A stretch of DNA of 64,000 nucleotides from Spirosoma lacussanchae (GTDB lineage Bacteria; Bacteroidota; Bacteroidia; Cytophagales; Spirosomataceae). The notes below the pieces were generated by a model. It was given only the letters and a program-made list of their open reading frames with translations. It was not told where the DNA came from and did no database searches. Location of the stretch: NCBI RefSeq assembly GCF_005870035.1, contig NZ_SWJG01000012.1, positions 62,001-126,000 on the forward strand, written 5' to 3'. The position numbers and the translations under genes were made by a program. Position 1 is the stretch's first letter; each line of letters begins with the position of its first letter. Positions 1-9,900 of the stretch are shown here, in pieces.

Positions 1-222
1 CGTGAGGACACTTACATCCGCCAGCAACACCAGCCGCTTTGGCAGAATACAGCCTGTTTTACCGGCATTGCGCCTAAATGTTTCCCAATCGGCCACCTGA
101 CGGAATCGCCATGCGCTGATATTTTGATCAGATTTAGTAAGAGGTATTGCAGGCCAAACAGCACTAATTGAAGGACCGACTAGCCAAGCATCCTGGGTAC
201 GTGTAAATAAATTACTGCACAT
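1..222 (-). CDS. Unidentified protein, N-terminal part, runs off left edge
   Basis: An open frame of 74 codons runs from an ATG at 222 to the window edge without a stop. It has protein-like composition, with a run rich in Trp, Arg and Lys (WRFRQVADWETFRRNAGKTG) and no membrane segment. An in-frame TGA lies about 50 bases upstream of the ATG, so the start is plausible, although the ten codons before it also read as ordinary protein. I do not recognise the family. The rest of the gene lies outside the window. Confidence 0.4.
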   Translation of the reverse strand, partial: MCSNLFTRTQDAWLVGPSISAVWPAIPLTKSDQNISAWRFRQVADWETFRRNAGKTGCILPKRLVLLADVSVLT

Positions 223-332
223 GTTAGGGTAGTATGGCTGCGCTTTTTGACTTCACCCATCGGTTAGGCCGTGCATCCATATCTCAAAAAAACAGGCTGG
301 AGCGGTGCCCCCCAACCTGAATTCGATTAACC

Positions 333-459
333 CTATTGTGTTTTCGACCAATCGGCGAAGTTGCGTTCCTGTTCGGTGAGTTTGTGGGAGTGTTGTAAAT
401 CCGGTTTACCAAGCGTACCGAAACAATTACTCCATTTTTTTAGGACGAGACACCGCTTT
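333..459 (-). pseudogene. Short C-terminal remnant, possibly frameshifted tail of the nuclease-like gene
   Basis: Just beyond the stop of the nuclease-like gene a second minus-strand frame reads as ordinary protein for about 40 codons and stops at 333-335. It ends LTEQERNFADWSKTQ. It has no start codon of its own and is shifted relative to the preceding gene. It may be the former tail of that gene after a frameshift, or a remnant of another gene. The family is not recognised. Confidence 0.25.
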
Positions 460-1708
460 ACACCACTCGTGCAATTTTCTCCAGTACTCTATGATCGTCG
501 CCAAAGCGACACAAGGCATCGCAGTGGGTGCGTAACTCGGACATCAATAGGTAGCGGATTGGCGTGTTGGTTTGCCTGATAGAAGGCCGGGTTAGCTGCA
601 TCTCCACCTCTTTGCGTCGGCTGTCGGGAACGACCAGATAGAGCGTTGTGGCGTGGTCTGGCAGCGAACAGGTTAGATCGGTTAGGCGCAGGATACCTGA
701 GTAAATCGACGTACTTTTTTCCACCTCAAAAGCGCATACCAGCCGACCAGTACCCTTCTCCAGCCAAACTACGTCAATCAGGGCAATGGTTTGGGCGGTT
801 TCGGGCGCAACGGGCAGGGCGGGTAAGCTGGGCAAACTCACAAACGAAAAGGCGTGACCGTTGTACTGGCGAGACAAATCATTACGCGCCACGGCTACAT
901 CATAGCCCAACGCCCGGCCAATCGTCAACAAATGGTGTTGCATCTCTGAGTGCGTTTGCTCTTCCTGCTGATCATAGACGACTTCCTTGTGCCGTTTCGA
1001 TAGTTGTTTTTGCACTTTCTCGCGTTCACTTTCCGGCTGTTCCCCAATGCCCGGAACCAATAGATTGCCCGCTCCAATCTCAAACAGTAACCCAGCCAAT
1101 GCGCCCAAATCGTTGGACAGCAATTGCCGGTATTCATGGTTGACGGCTATCATTTTCTCCCGGATCGCCAGATACTCCGACCACGAGCCGAGCTTTCTGC
1201 GCTCGCTGAACAATCGATTATACCCGTTTATGATCGCGGTATTGAATGGAGGCACCCAGGTCGGATGCAAAAAATAGAGGATGCTGGCTACGGCGGGGCC
1301 AAGCCCCTTGATTTTATAACTGTCTAATCGGCTAATCTCCGCGACCACGGTTTCGGGTTTAGTCGCTTTTAGACAGCACGCCAAAAACTGCCCGAAGTAT
1401 CGTTTATGGTCCTGATTTTCGTAAATATCAGGAATCCGCAGCTTGGGTTTCCAGTAAAACGGGTGCGATGCCCCCTCAAATACCTGTTTCTGCTCCGTGA
1501 TGCAGGTGAGCACAAATTCCAGCGAACTTCCCTTGAAATCATTCGGGAACGATCCGTCTTTGATATCACTAATCACCTGCAACACGCCCCGCCGAATGGA
1601 GCGAAACGCCTTCAGCCGATCCTCATTATGCAAAAACCAGGAGTGATACGTGAGGTCTGGATTTTGTTTGTACTCGTTAATCAGGTTTGTTAAGGTAGTT
1701 GTGTGCAT
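458..1708 (-). CDS. Nuclease-like protein with helix-hairpin-helix and PD-(D/E)XK-like C-terminus
   Basis: A soluble protein of about 416 residues. The middle holds a helix-hairpin-helix-like stretch (YKIKGLGPAVASILYFLHP), as in DNA-binding repair and restriction proteins. Near the C-terminus an Asp in LIDVVWLEKGTGRL is followed by FEVEKSTS, which fits the D...ExK metal-binding core of PD-(D/E)XK nucleases. That reading is inference; the fold must be checked. The ATG at 1708 (MHTTTL) is preferred because AAGGG lies just upstream; an ATG at 1744 adds 12 residues of unlikely composition. It stands alone, with no methyltransferase partner visible, and could be an orphan restriction or repair enzyme. 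Confidence 0.6.
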   Translation of the reverse strand: MHTTTLTNLINEYKQNPDLTYHSWFLHNEDRLKAFRSIRRGVLQVISDIKDGSFPNDFKGSSLEFVLTCITEQKQVFEGASHPFYWKPKLRIPDIYENQDHKRYFGQFLACCLKATKPETVVAEISRLDSYKIKGLGPAVASILYFLHPTWVPPFNTAIINGYNRLFSERRKLGSWSEYLAIREKMIAVNHEYRQLLSNDLGALAGLLFEIGAGNLLVPGIGEQPESEREKVQKQLSKRHKEVVYDQQEEQTHSEMQHHLLTIGRALGYDVAVARNDLSRQYNGHAFSFVSLPSLPALPVAPETAQTIALIDVVWLEKGTGRLVCAFEVEKSTSIYSGILRLTDLTCSLPDHATTLYLVVPDSRRKEVEMQLTRPSIRQTNTPIRYLLMSELRTHCDALCRFGDDHRVLEKIARVV

Positions 1709-1803
1709 ACGTTTGTTACCCTTAGAGCAGGGAGGATAAAGCATGGGCTAAAGTAACCCAAAAATTCTGTAAGGCAGACGAAGAATCTTGCAATAACCCC
1801 ATG

Positions 1804-1831
1804 TACTCTATTTTAGTTATAGAATAGAGTA
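1804..1831. promoter_or_regulatory. Perfect 9-bp inverted repeat in divergent intergenic region
   Basis: TACTCTATT at 1804-1812 and its exact complement AATAGAGTA at 1823-1831 are separated by 10 bases. The site lies between a leftward gene starting near 1708-1744 and a rightward DUF305 gene starting at 1879. No T-run follows on either strand, so an operator is more likely than a terminator. Confidence 0.45.
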
Positions 1832-1878
1832 ACAGGTAACTACTCAACATTTACCGCTTCGGCGGTTCTATCAACGGA

Positions 1879-2529
1879 ATGAAAACAACCAACATCGAAA
1901 ATTTGGCGGTGACATTGTCCCGATCAACTGGATTAGCTATAGCGATTGGCCTCATCCTCAGCGGGTGCACCAACGACGATGGGCTTCAGCCGCAGGCCCA
2001 CGATGAAAACGTCTATCAGCAGATCAACCATCGGATGATGACCGAGATGGACAAAATGGCCGACACCAACGACCCCGACCATGACTTTGCTATGATGATG
2101 CGGATGCACCATCAGGGAGCCATTGATATGTCGAACGAAGAACTGAAGTCGGGCGACAACCAGACGATGAAGCAAATGGCGCAACAGGTCATCACGGCGC
2201 AGACGGCGGAGATTGCTCAATTTAATCAGTTCCTCCAAAGCCACAAAGCGGTGGTTATCCCTGCCGGTGCCACCTACAACGCCGAGGAAATGGAATCCAT
2301 GATGAAAATGATGCGGGCGCAGGATGTCCGTGTTCTGACCGGTGATTCAGACGTGGACTACGCGCAGCTACTCATTGACCACCATCAGAGTGCGCTGGAG
2401 GTGGCCATGTCGGAACTAAAATACGGCGATGATGCCCAGATTCGGCAGATGGCTACCAAGATTATTGACGATCAGAAAAAGGAAATCGGCATGTTGCAGG
2501 ACTGGCTGAAAGCCAACAAGAATTACTGA
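1879..2529 (+). CDS. DUF305 lipoprotein, probable periplasmic copper-binding protein
   Basis: 216 residues. The N-terminus has a hydrophobic segment ending in a lipobox (LSGC, Cys30), so it should be a lipoprotein. Two DUF305 (ferritin-like, CopM-type) repeats follow: the first has DPDHDFAMMMRMHHQGAIDM, the second DSDVDYAQLLIDHHQSALEVA. Each repeat carries the HHQ signature, and Met, His and Asp clusters suggest metal binding. The next gene, 23 bases downstream, encodes a related two-repeat protein, so the two probably form a transcript of paralogues. DUF305 proteins are repeatedly found in copper resistance loci; direct copper binding here is inferred. Confidence 0.88.
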   Translation: MKTTNIENLAVTLSRSTGLAIAIGLILSGCTNDDGLQPQAHDENVYQQINHRMMTEMDKMADTNDPDHDFAMMMRMHHQGAIDMSNEELKSGDNQTMKQMAQQVITAQTAEIAQFNQFLQSHKAVVIPAGATYNAEEMESMMKMMRAQDVRVLTGDSDVDYAQLLIDHHQSALEVAMSELKYGDDAQIRQMATKIIDDQKKEIGMLQDWLKANKNY

Positions 2530-2552
2530 TTCACCTGTGTTTAACAACGTTT

Positions 2553-3140
2553 ATGAAGATGAAAATTAAACTCTTTTCGGTAGCAGCCCTGAGCGTAATG
2601 CTGCTCCTGTCGCAACCCATGTTAGCCCAACAGTCGGCCAGTAACGCCATGATGAAGGCTATGCAGTCGGGCATGACCCAGATGATGAATATGAAAATGA
2701 CGGGTGACCCCGACCATGATTTTGCCATGATGATGAAGATGCACCACCAGTCGGCTGTCGAAATGGCCGATATGGAGATCAAGCAGGGCAAAAACGCCCA
2801 GGTTATCGCCTTGGCAAGAAAGATCAAGGCAGCCAATCAAAAGGAAATCGCTGAACTCGCTCAGTTTATGCGTACCCACAAGCCACGGGCTGCTTCATCC
2901 AAATTAGGGCAACAAGCGATGAAGATCATGCACAGCGGCACCCACTCCATGAATGGTAACGTGGATCACGATTTTGCCAGCATGATGGCGCAACACCATC
3001 AGCAGGGTATCGATATGGCAACTGCTTTTTTGAAGGAAGCCAAGTCGGATACGATGAAAATGATGGCGCAAAGCATCATTAAAATGCAGACGAAAGAACG
3101 GGAGGAACTGAAAACGTTAGAAGCACGAGTAGCTTCCTGA
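2553..3140 (+). CDS. DUF305 secreted protein, two repeats
   Basis: 195 residues with a cleavable signal peptide (MLLLSQPMLAQ, cut near residue 25). Two DUF305 repeats contain DPDHDFAMMMKMHHQSAVEM and NVDHDFASMMAQHHQQGIDM. It is very rich in Met, His and Lys. It lies 23 bases downstream of a lipoprotein paralogue and is followed by a strong terminator, so the two genes look like a closed two-gene operon. The likely role is periplasmic copper sequestration alongside the anchored paralogue. Confidence 0.88.
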   Translation: MKMKIKLFSVAALSVMLLLSQPMLAQQSASNAMMKAMQSGMTQMMNMKMTGDPDHDFAMMMKMHHQSAVEMADMEIKQGKNAQVIALARKIKAANQKEIAELAQFMRTHKPRAASSKLGQQAMKIMHSGTHSMNGNVDHDFASMMAQHHQQGIDMATAFLKEAKSDTMKMMAQSIIKMQTKEREELKTLEARVAS

Positions 3141-3163
3141 TAACCTGTTCGTACGGCATCGCC

Positions 3164-3196
3164 AGGGCGACACGGAGATCTGTGTCGCCCTTTTTG
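3164..3196 (+). terminator. Intrinsic terminator after the DUF305 pair
   Basis: A perfect 10-bp stem, AGGGCGACAC (3164-3173) with GTGTCGCCCT (3182-3191), has an 8-base loop and is followed by TTTTGTGTGTTTTT. It begins 23 bases after the stop codon at 3140. Confidence 0.85.
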
Positions 3197-3377
3197 TGTG
3201 TTTTTAAACGTAAAATGTGCAACTGTGAAGGATTGACGTGGAACCCAAAGATTTTACATAAGTATAGTGAAATCTTGATGTGGTTCTCATCGTGACAACT
3301 CAACGTCTATGCGTCAAAATAAGATAATTTATTAGTAAATGTTAATCTGTGAACCAGCCCTGCTGTAACCAACTTCT

Positions 3378-3923
3378 ATGAAAATCGATTGCGGCCCCTG
3401 TGTGATACGTTCCTGGCAATACGGTGACGAAGATCACCTGCCCCGTCATGCCAATAATCAGGCCGTATGGCTTACGCTTCGGGATAGCTTCCCCCATCCT
3501 TATACGATGGTAGATGCCCAGCGGTGGATTCAGTTCGTGGTCGATCCCGAACGGGAAACGGACTTTGCCATCGATGTGAATGGGGAAGCTGTTGGTAACA
3601 TCGGGCTACGGATTGGCGAAGACGTTGAACAACACTCGGCTGAACTGTGGTACTGGCTGGGTCAGGCATACTGGGGGCGGGGTATCGTGTCGGCGGCTGT
3701 GAAAGCGATAACAGAGTATGCATTCGAACAAATGCGTCTGACCCGCCTATATGCCAAACCGATGGCCCACAACACAGCTTCCATCAAAGTGCTCGAAAAA
3801 GCAGGGTATCGGCAGGAGGGGCTGCTTCGCGGAAGTGTGGTGAAGAATGGAGTCCTGATCGACTCGTTTCTATACGCTTATTTAGTAAGCGACTGGTTGG
3901 CCGATACCACCGAATTGGTCTGA
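3378..3923 (+). CDS. GNAT-family N-acetyltransferase (RimJ/RimL-like)
   Basis: 181 residues covering one complete GNAT domain. The acetyl-CoA-binding region is visible as ELWYWLGQAYWGRGIVSAAV, followed by the typical C-terminal NTASIKVLEKAGYRQEGLLR. Proteins of this subgroup acetylate N-terminal or small-molecule amines. The gene lies 45 bases upstream of the large NRPS-PKS gene in the same direction, so they may share a transcript. Acetylation of an amine made by that synthase is a reasonable inference, but a general cellular acetyltransferase is equally possible. Confidence 0.85.
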   Translation: MKIDCGPCVIRSWQYGDEDHLPRHANNQAVWLTLRDSFPHPYTMVDAQRWIQFVVDPERETDFAIDVNGEAVGNIGLRIGEDVEQHSAELWYWLGQAYWGRGIVSAAVKAITEYAFEQMRLTRLYAKPMAHNTASIKVLEKAGYRQEGLLRGSVVKNGVLIDSFLYAYLVSDWLADTTELV

Positions 3924-3968
3924 ATAGCAAGTTGAGCAACAACGGTGTCCTCCCGTTAACATGAAGCT

Positions 3969-6900
3969 ATGGAAAATATACCCGATCAAGTCCCACCTGT
4001 ATTAGCAACGTCTGATTACCCCGCCGACAAAACGTTGATCGACCTGTTTGTTGAACAGGTTGCCCGAACCCCCGACTATGTCGCCGTTGTCTATGAAGGG
4101 GAAGTGCTGACCTATCGGGAGTTGGATAAACAAGCCAATCAGTTAGCCCACTACTTACTCAAAAAGGGCGTAGCTAACGAAACGCTCGTACCGATCTGTG
4201 TGGAGCGTTCGCTGGAGATGATTGTCGGTTTGCTGGGCATTCTCAAAGCGGGCGGTGCTTACGTACCCATTGATCCGGCGTACCCCACTGAACGCATTAC
4301 CTATTTGTTGTCTGATTTGAACGCACCAGTGGTACTGACTGACCGTCATGCGCTGACTACGTTGACAACGTCTCTTACCGGAGGTCAGCTTGCGGACCGG
4401 GTCGTTATATGTCTCCACCGGGAGGCAACAGCGATTGGTCATGAGTCTGCCGAACCCCCATCCGTACCATTGACTCCCCGTCAGTTAGCGTACGTGATTT
4501 ACACCTCTGGATCGACGGGGAGGCCAAAAGGCGTGATGATTGAACACGGCAATGTGGTCAGTTTGCTGAAAATGCACCCGTCCCGATTCGATTTTGGCGA
4601 ACACGATGTCTGGACCATGTTTCACTCGTTCTGCTTCGACTTTTCGGTTTGGGAAATGTACGGGGCTTTGTTGTTCGGTGGGCGATTAGTGATCGTTCCA
4701 AAATCGGTTGCCAGAGACCCTCAGTTATTTACGGAGTTATTGGTTCAGCAGCGGGTTACCGTTCTGAATCAAACACCCTCGGCATTTTACGTGTTGCAGG
4801 AACACCTCCTCGCTCAAAACATGGACGTACCCATCCGCTACGTCATTTTTGGAGGGGAAGCCCTGCATCCGGCCACGCTTCGGGCCTGGCACCGACGGTT
4901 TCCGACCTGCCAGCTCATCAACATGTACGGCATCACCGAGACAACCGTACACGTCACGTATCTGCGGCTGGACGAGGTTCATCTGGCGCAAAACGGTAGT
5001 CTCATTGGCTGGCCGATTCCAACCCTGAAAACGTATGTGCTGGATGACCAGCAACTGCCGGTAGCCGCCGGTGAATCAGGCGAACTGTACGTGGGGGGCG
5101 CGGGCGTAGCGCGGGGCTATCTGAACCAGCCCGAACTCACCGAACAGCGTTTTATCCGCAACCCGCTTGCCCCCGGAAGTGGCCATCCCGACTCCGTTAC
5201 GCCTGAGCTGTCCAACGCGCGGCTCTATCGGAGTGGTGATTTAGTTCGGCTCTTGATGGATGGCTCGCTTGAATACCTGGGCCGCATCGACCAGCAAGTC
5301 AAGATACGGGGATTTCGTATTGAGTTGGGCGAAATCGAGCAAACTCTGTTACAAGTTCCCCACCTGAAACAGGCGGTGGTGGTGGCCAAACGAGTTGGGG
5401 GAGCCGATCAGAGCCAGACCGACATCCGGCTGATTGCGTACGTAGTCCTGGATGTCCCCTTCGACAAAACAGCCCTGACGAATTTTCTGAGCGACCGATT
5501 GCCCGAATACATGGTTCCGACCATATGGGTTTCACTCGACCAGATTCCCCTAACGGCCAATGGCAAAGCAGACCGGCTGGCACTCCCCGACCCCCTATTG
5601 CAAGGGAAAACAGACAACCCTGTCAACGTCCCTGGCAACCCAACGGAGTTAGCCATAGCCGCCATCTGGCGCGAAGTTCTGGCTCTTGATCAGGTTGGGG
5701 TAATGGACAATTTCTTCGAGCTGGGTGGTAATTCGCTATTGGCTGCCCGGGCAACAAACGCCCTCAACCAGTTGGGAAACTATACGCTATCGGTAACGAA
5801 GTTATACCAGTTTCCAACGGTGCGTTTGCTGGCTCAATATCTGGGAAGTCGGAGCCGGCATACCCCCGACGAGATACCGATTCCATCCGAATCAACTCCT
5901 GCGAAGGATGTCGCCATTATCGGTATGGCGGGTCGTTTTCCGGGGGCCAATACCGTAGAAGCGTTGTGGGAGGTGTTACTGGCTGGCCGGGAGACAATTC
6001 GTTTCTTTGCTCAGGACGAACTGGATTCCTCGTTATCAGACGAACTGGTCAATGACCCGCAATACGTCCGAGCCAGGGGTATTCTGGAGCAGGCCGATAG
6101 GTTCGACCCCGGCTTTTTCGGCATCAGCCCTAAACTGGCGGAGGTCATGGACCCGCAACAGCGCGTGTTCCTGGAAATTGCCTGGGAAGCCCTCGAACAG
6201 GCAGGGTATCCTCCGCACATCTACGGTAAGCAGATTGGGGTTTGGGCCGGTTGTGGCAACAACACCTACTACCTCAACAACGTATTACCCCGCCACGATG
6301 TAGTCCGGCAGGTGGGCAGTTTTCAGGCGATGACGGTCAATGAAAAAGATTTCATTGCTTCGCGCACGGCCTACCAACTGAACCTGGGTGGACCGGCCGT
6401 CAGCGTCTATTCTGCCTGTTCAACCTCGCTTCTGGCCGTCACTCAGGCCGTTGACAGTATTCGGCTGGGGCATTGCGAACTGGCCCTGGCGGGCGGAGCC
6501 AGCGTTACGGCACCGATCTACAGTGGTCATCTGTATGAAGAGGGGGCCATGCTGAGTCGGGATGGACACTGCCGACCGTTCGACGCACAGGCCACCGGAA
6601 CCGTTTTCAGTGACGGTGCAGGCGTGGTGTTGCTGAAAGCACGGGAGGCTGCTCAACGGGATGGTGACAGGATTTACGCGGTAATCAAAGGGGTTGGCGT
6701 TAACAACGACGGAAGCGGTAAAGGCAGTTTCACGGCTCCCAACGCCGAAGGGCAGGCCGGGGCGATTCGGGCGGCTCTGAACGATGCCCGAATCGATCCC
6801 GCGACAATTAGCTATGTGGAAGCCCACGGGACCGCTACTCCGCTGGGCGACCCAATCGAAGTGGAAGGCTTAACGATGGCGTTTGGCCCCGTACCGCGAA

Positions 6901-9900
6901 AGCAATTCTGCGCGTTAGGGTCAATAAAAAGCAATTTGGGACACCTGACGGCGGCAGCCGGGGTAGCCGGGTTAATCAAAACGGCTCTGTCCCTGTATCA
7001 TCGGCAGCTACCCCCATCACCTGGGTATTCCACGCCTAACCCGGAGATCAAGTTCAGCGACAGTCCGTTCTACGTCAACCAAACCCGTTGCGCGTGGGAA
7101 CAGCCGGGAACCGGCGAATCAGAACGTTGGCCGCGCCGCGCGGGGGTTAGTTCGTTTGGAGTGGGGGGTACGAACGTACACGTCGTGGTCGAAGAACACG
7201 ATGGGTTGGGGATACCACAACGTCCTGAACCGTTGGGGCCGCGCCCGGCTCAATTAGTGATTTGGTCGGCCCGTTCCCGGCACAGCCTGACAACCTACGC
7301 TTCGCAGTTGAACGAGTACTTCCATCAGCATCCAGACCTTGCCCTTTCCGATGTGGCTTACACGCTCCAAAATCGGCAACCATCCTTCGCGCATCGTCGA
7401 TTTGTGTTGGCAACGGATGAATCCGATGTTAGGCAGGCTCTGACAACGCCCGCCTTGCCGCAGACGATTTATTCACCAACGGAAGGAAGCCGTTTGGCGG
7501 CATCACCCGGCGAGCTGGTGTTTCTGTTTCCCGGACAGGGGGCGCAGTATATTAATATGGGCCGTACCCTGTATGAACAGGAACCCGTTTACCAGCAGGC
7601 CATTGACACCTGCGCCCAGTATCTGACGCATCATCTGGATATCGACATCCGCCAGGTTCTGTACCCCGACGATGCCCAGGCGGAGGCCATCGAACGACTC
7701 AAAGACACCCGTTACACCCAACCGGCACTCTTCGTTACCGAGTATGCCCTGGCACGGCTCTGGCAAAGCTGGGGTGTCCAGCCAACGGTGTTGTGCGGAC
7801 ACAGCATTGGCGAGTTCGTGGCGGCTCATCTGGCGGGAGTCTTCACCTTACCCGACGTGCTGAGTCTCGTGGCAACGCGCGGGCGGTTGATCAGCCAGTT
7901 ACCGTCGGGTAGTATGTTGTCCGTGCGGCTGGAGCATACCCAGCTTTCGGCGATGTTACCCCCCGAACTCTCCGTAGCCGCCGTCAATAGCCGTCAGTTG
8001 AGTGTAGTTGCCGGCCCCAATGAAGCCGTTGCTGCGTTTGCCGGACAGCTAACCGAACGGGGCATCGCCAATCGCCTGCTGGAAACCAGCCATGCGTTTC
8101 ACTCGGCCATGCTGGACTCCATACTGGCTGAGTTTGAAGCGAACGTGCGGCCTATTCCGCTGCAACGGCCCCAAAAACCGATTGTATCGACGGTCAGTGG
8201 TACCTGGCTGACGGATGCAGAAGCCACCAGCCCCGGTTACTGGGCAACCCATATGCGGGCTACTGTCCGTTTTGCCGATGCCTTAGAAACTCTGTTCACG
8301 TTGCCGAATCCGATTCTGCTGGAGGTCGGCCCCGGTAGCGTTACGTCAACCCTGGCCCGCCAACAAGCCGTACCCCGCCCGATTGAGATCGTGACAAGCT
8401 TAGACAAAGCTGGGCCACAGCAGGCTAAAGGCGGTCGGTCCGAAACGGAATCTGTGTTGAATGCGCTGGGGCAGGTATGGCTACGAGGCATCAACCCGGA
8501 TTGGGCCGCTTTTCAGGCCGGGCGGGTGAATCAGAGAGTCGATCTACCTACCTATGCGTTCCATCGGTCGCGGTGCTGGCTGGACCCGCCCAAACAGGTA
8601 ACCGAGGGCAGTCGATTGGAGGCAGACGGGCCAGAACCGACCGGGTTGGCTACCCCGCCATTACCTGTCTCTGTAAGCGAAGTTTTGGAAATCGATACGC
8701 CATTAATTGTCATCTCAACACCGATTATGCGGAAAGACTATTTAGGTACGCTCATCCAGACCCTGTTAAACGACACGGCAGGTATCCAGATAGCTCAGGA
8801 GGATACGAACCGAACATTCATTGAGCTGGGTCTTGACTCGCTGGCACTAACTCAGTTCTCGTACACTATACGTAAAAAGTTCGAGGTGCCAATTTCGTTC
8901 CGCCAACTCAACAGCACCTACACCTCCATTGAATCGGTCGCCCAGTTCTTAGACAGCGAACTGCCAGCCAGCGCATTTCAGCCCCCGGCCCCGGTAACGC
9001 CCCCTCCTCTGGCAACACCCTCCCCTCCGGCAACGCCCTCCGTCGTTCTACCGTCTGACCCGACTCCTCCGACACCCGTTCAACCTGCGCGGACCGTTGA
9101 GGCTCGCTCCGTTGCGAATCCTGCGCCAGCCAGATCAGCAGGCAACGATCCGGTCATGGATTTGTTCGAGGGGCAACTTCGGATCATGGCTGAACAATTA
9201 GCCGTGTTGCGGGGACAGAACTCTCCGGTCACACCCCGCTCCGTAGAACCAACAGGGTCTGAACTGATGCCCGCAACCAGCCCGAAGCCTGAACTGAAGC
9301 AATCGGTCCCGCTACCGAACGAAGAGTCGGTTTCCCGGCCTCCAGCTTCCCCGCCCGCCCCTCAACAGCCGTTCGGGGCGGGTGCCCGAATCGAGCGGCT
9401 CTCAACGGCTAACCCACGCTCGGCTTTGAGCGGTGAACAGCAGCAGTTGGTAGAGCGACTTACGGAACAGTACACCCGGAAGACTGCCGCGAGTAAACGC
9501 TACACCCAGGAAAATCGCCGTTGGATGGCCGATCCACGGGTCGTGACTGGTTTTAGACCAGTTACCAAGGAACTGGTGTATCCGATTGTCGTGGAGCGGT
9601 CGAAAGGCAGTCGGCTTTGGGACATTGACGGGAACGAATACATCGACGTGCTGAATGGCTTTGGGTCAACCCTGTTTGGCTACCAACCCGATTTGCTGAC
9701 GAATGCTCTACGCGACCAATTAGAGAAGGGCTATGAACTGGGGCCTCAGCACCGGTTGTCGGGCGACGTAGCTCGCCTGGTTTGTGAATTTACGGGCTTT
9801 GACCGGGCGGCCCTGTGTAATACCGGATCAGAGGCCGTGCTGGGAGCCATACGGATGGCCCGAACGGTGACCGGACGTTCACTCATCGTCACGTTTGCCG

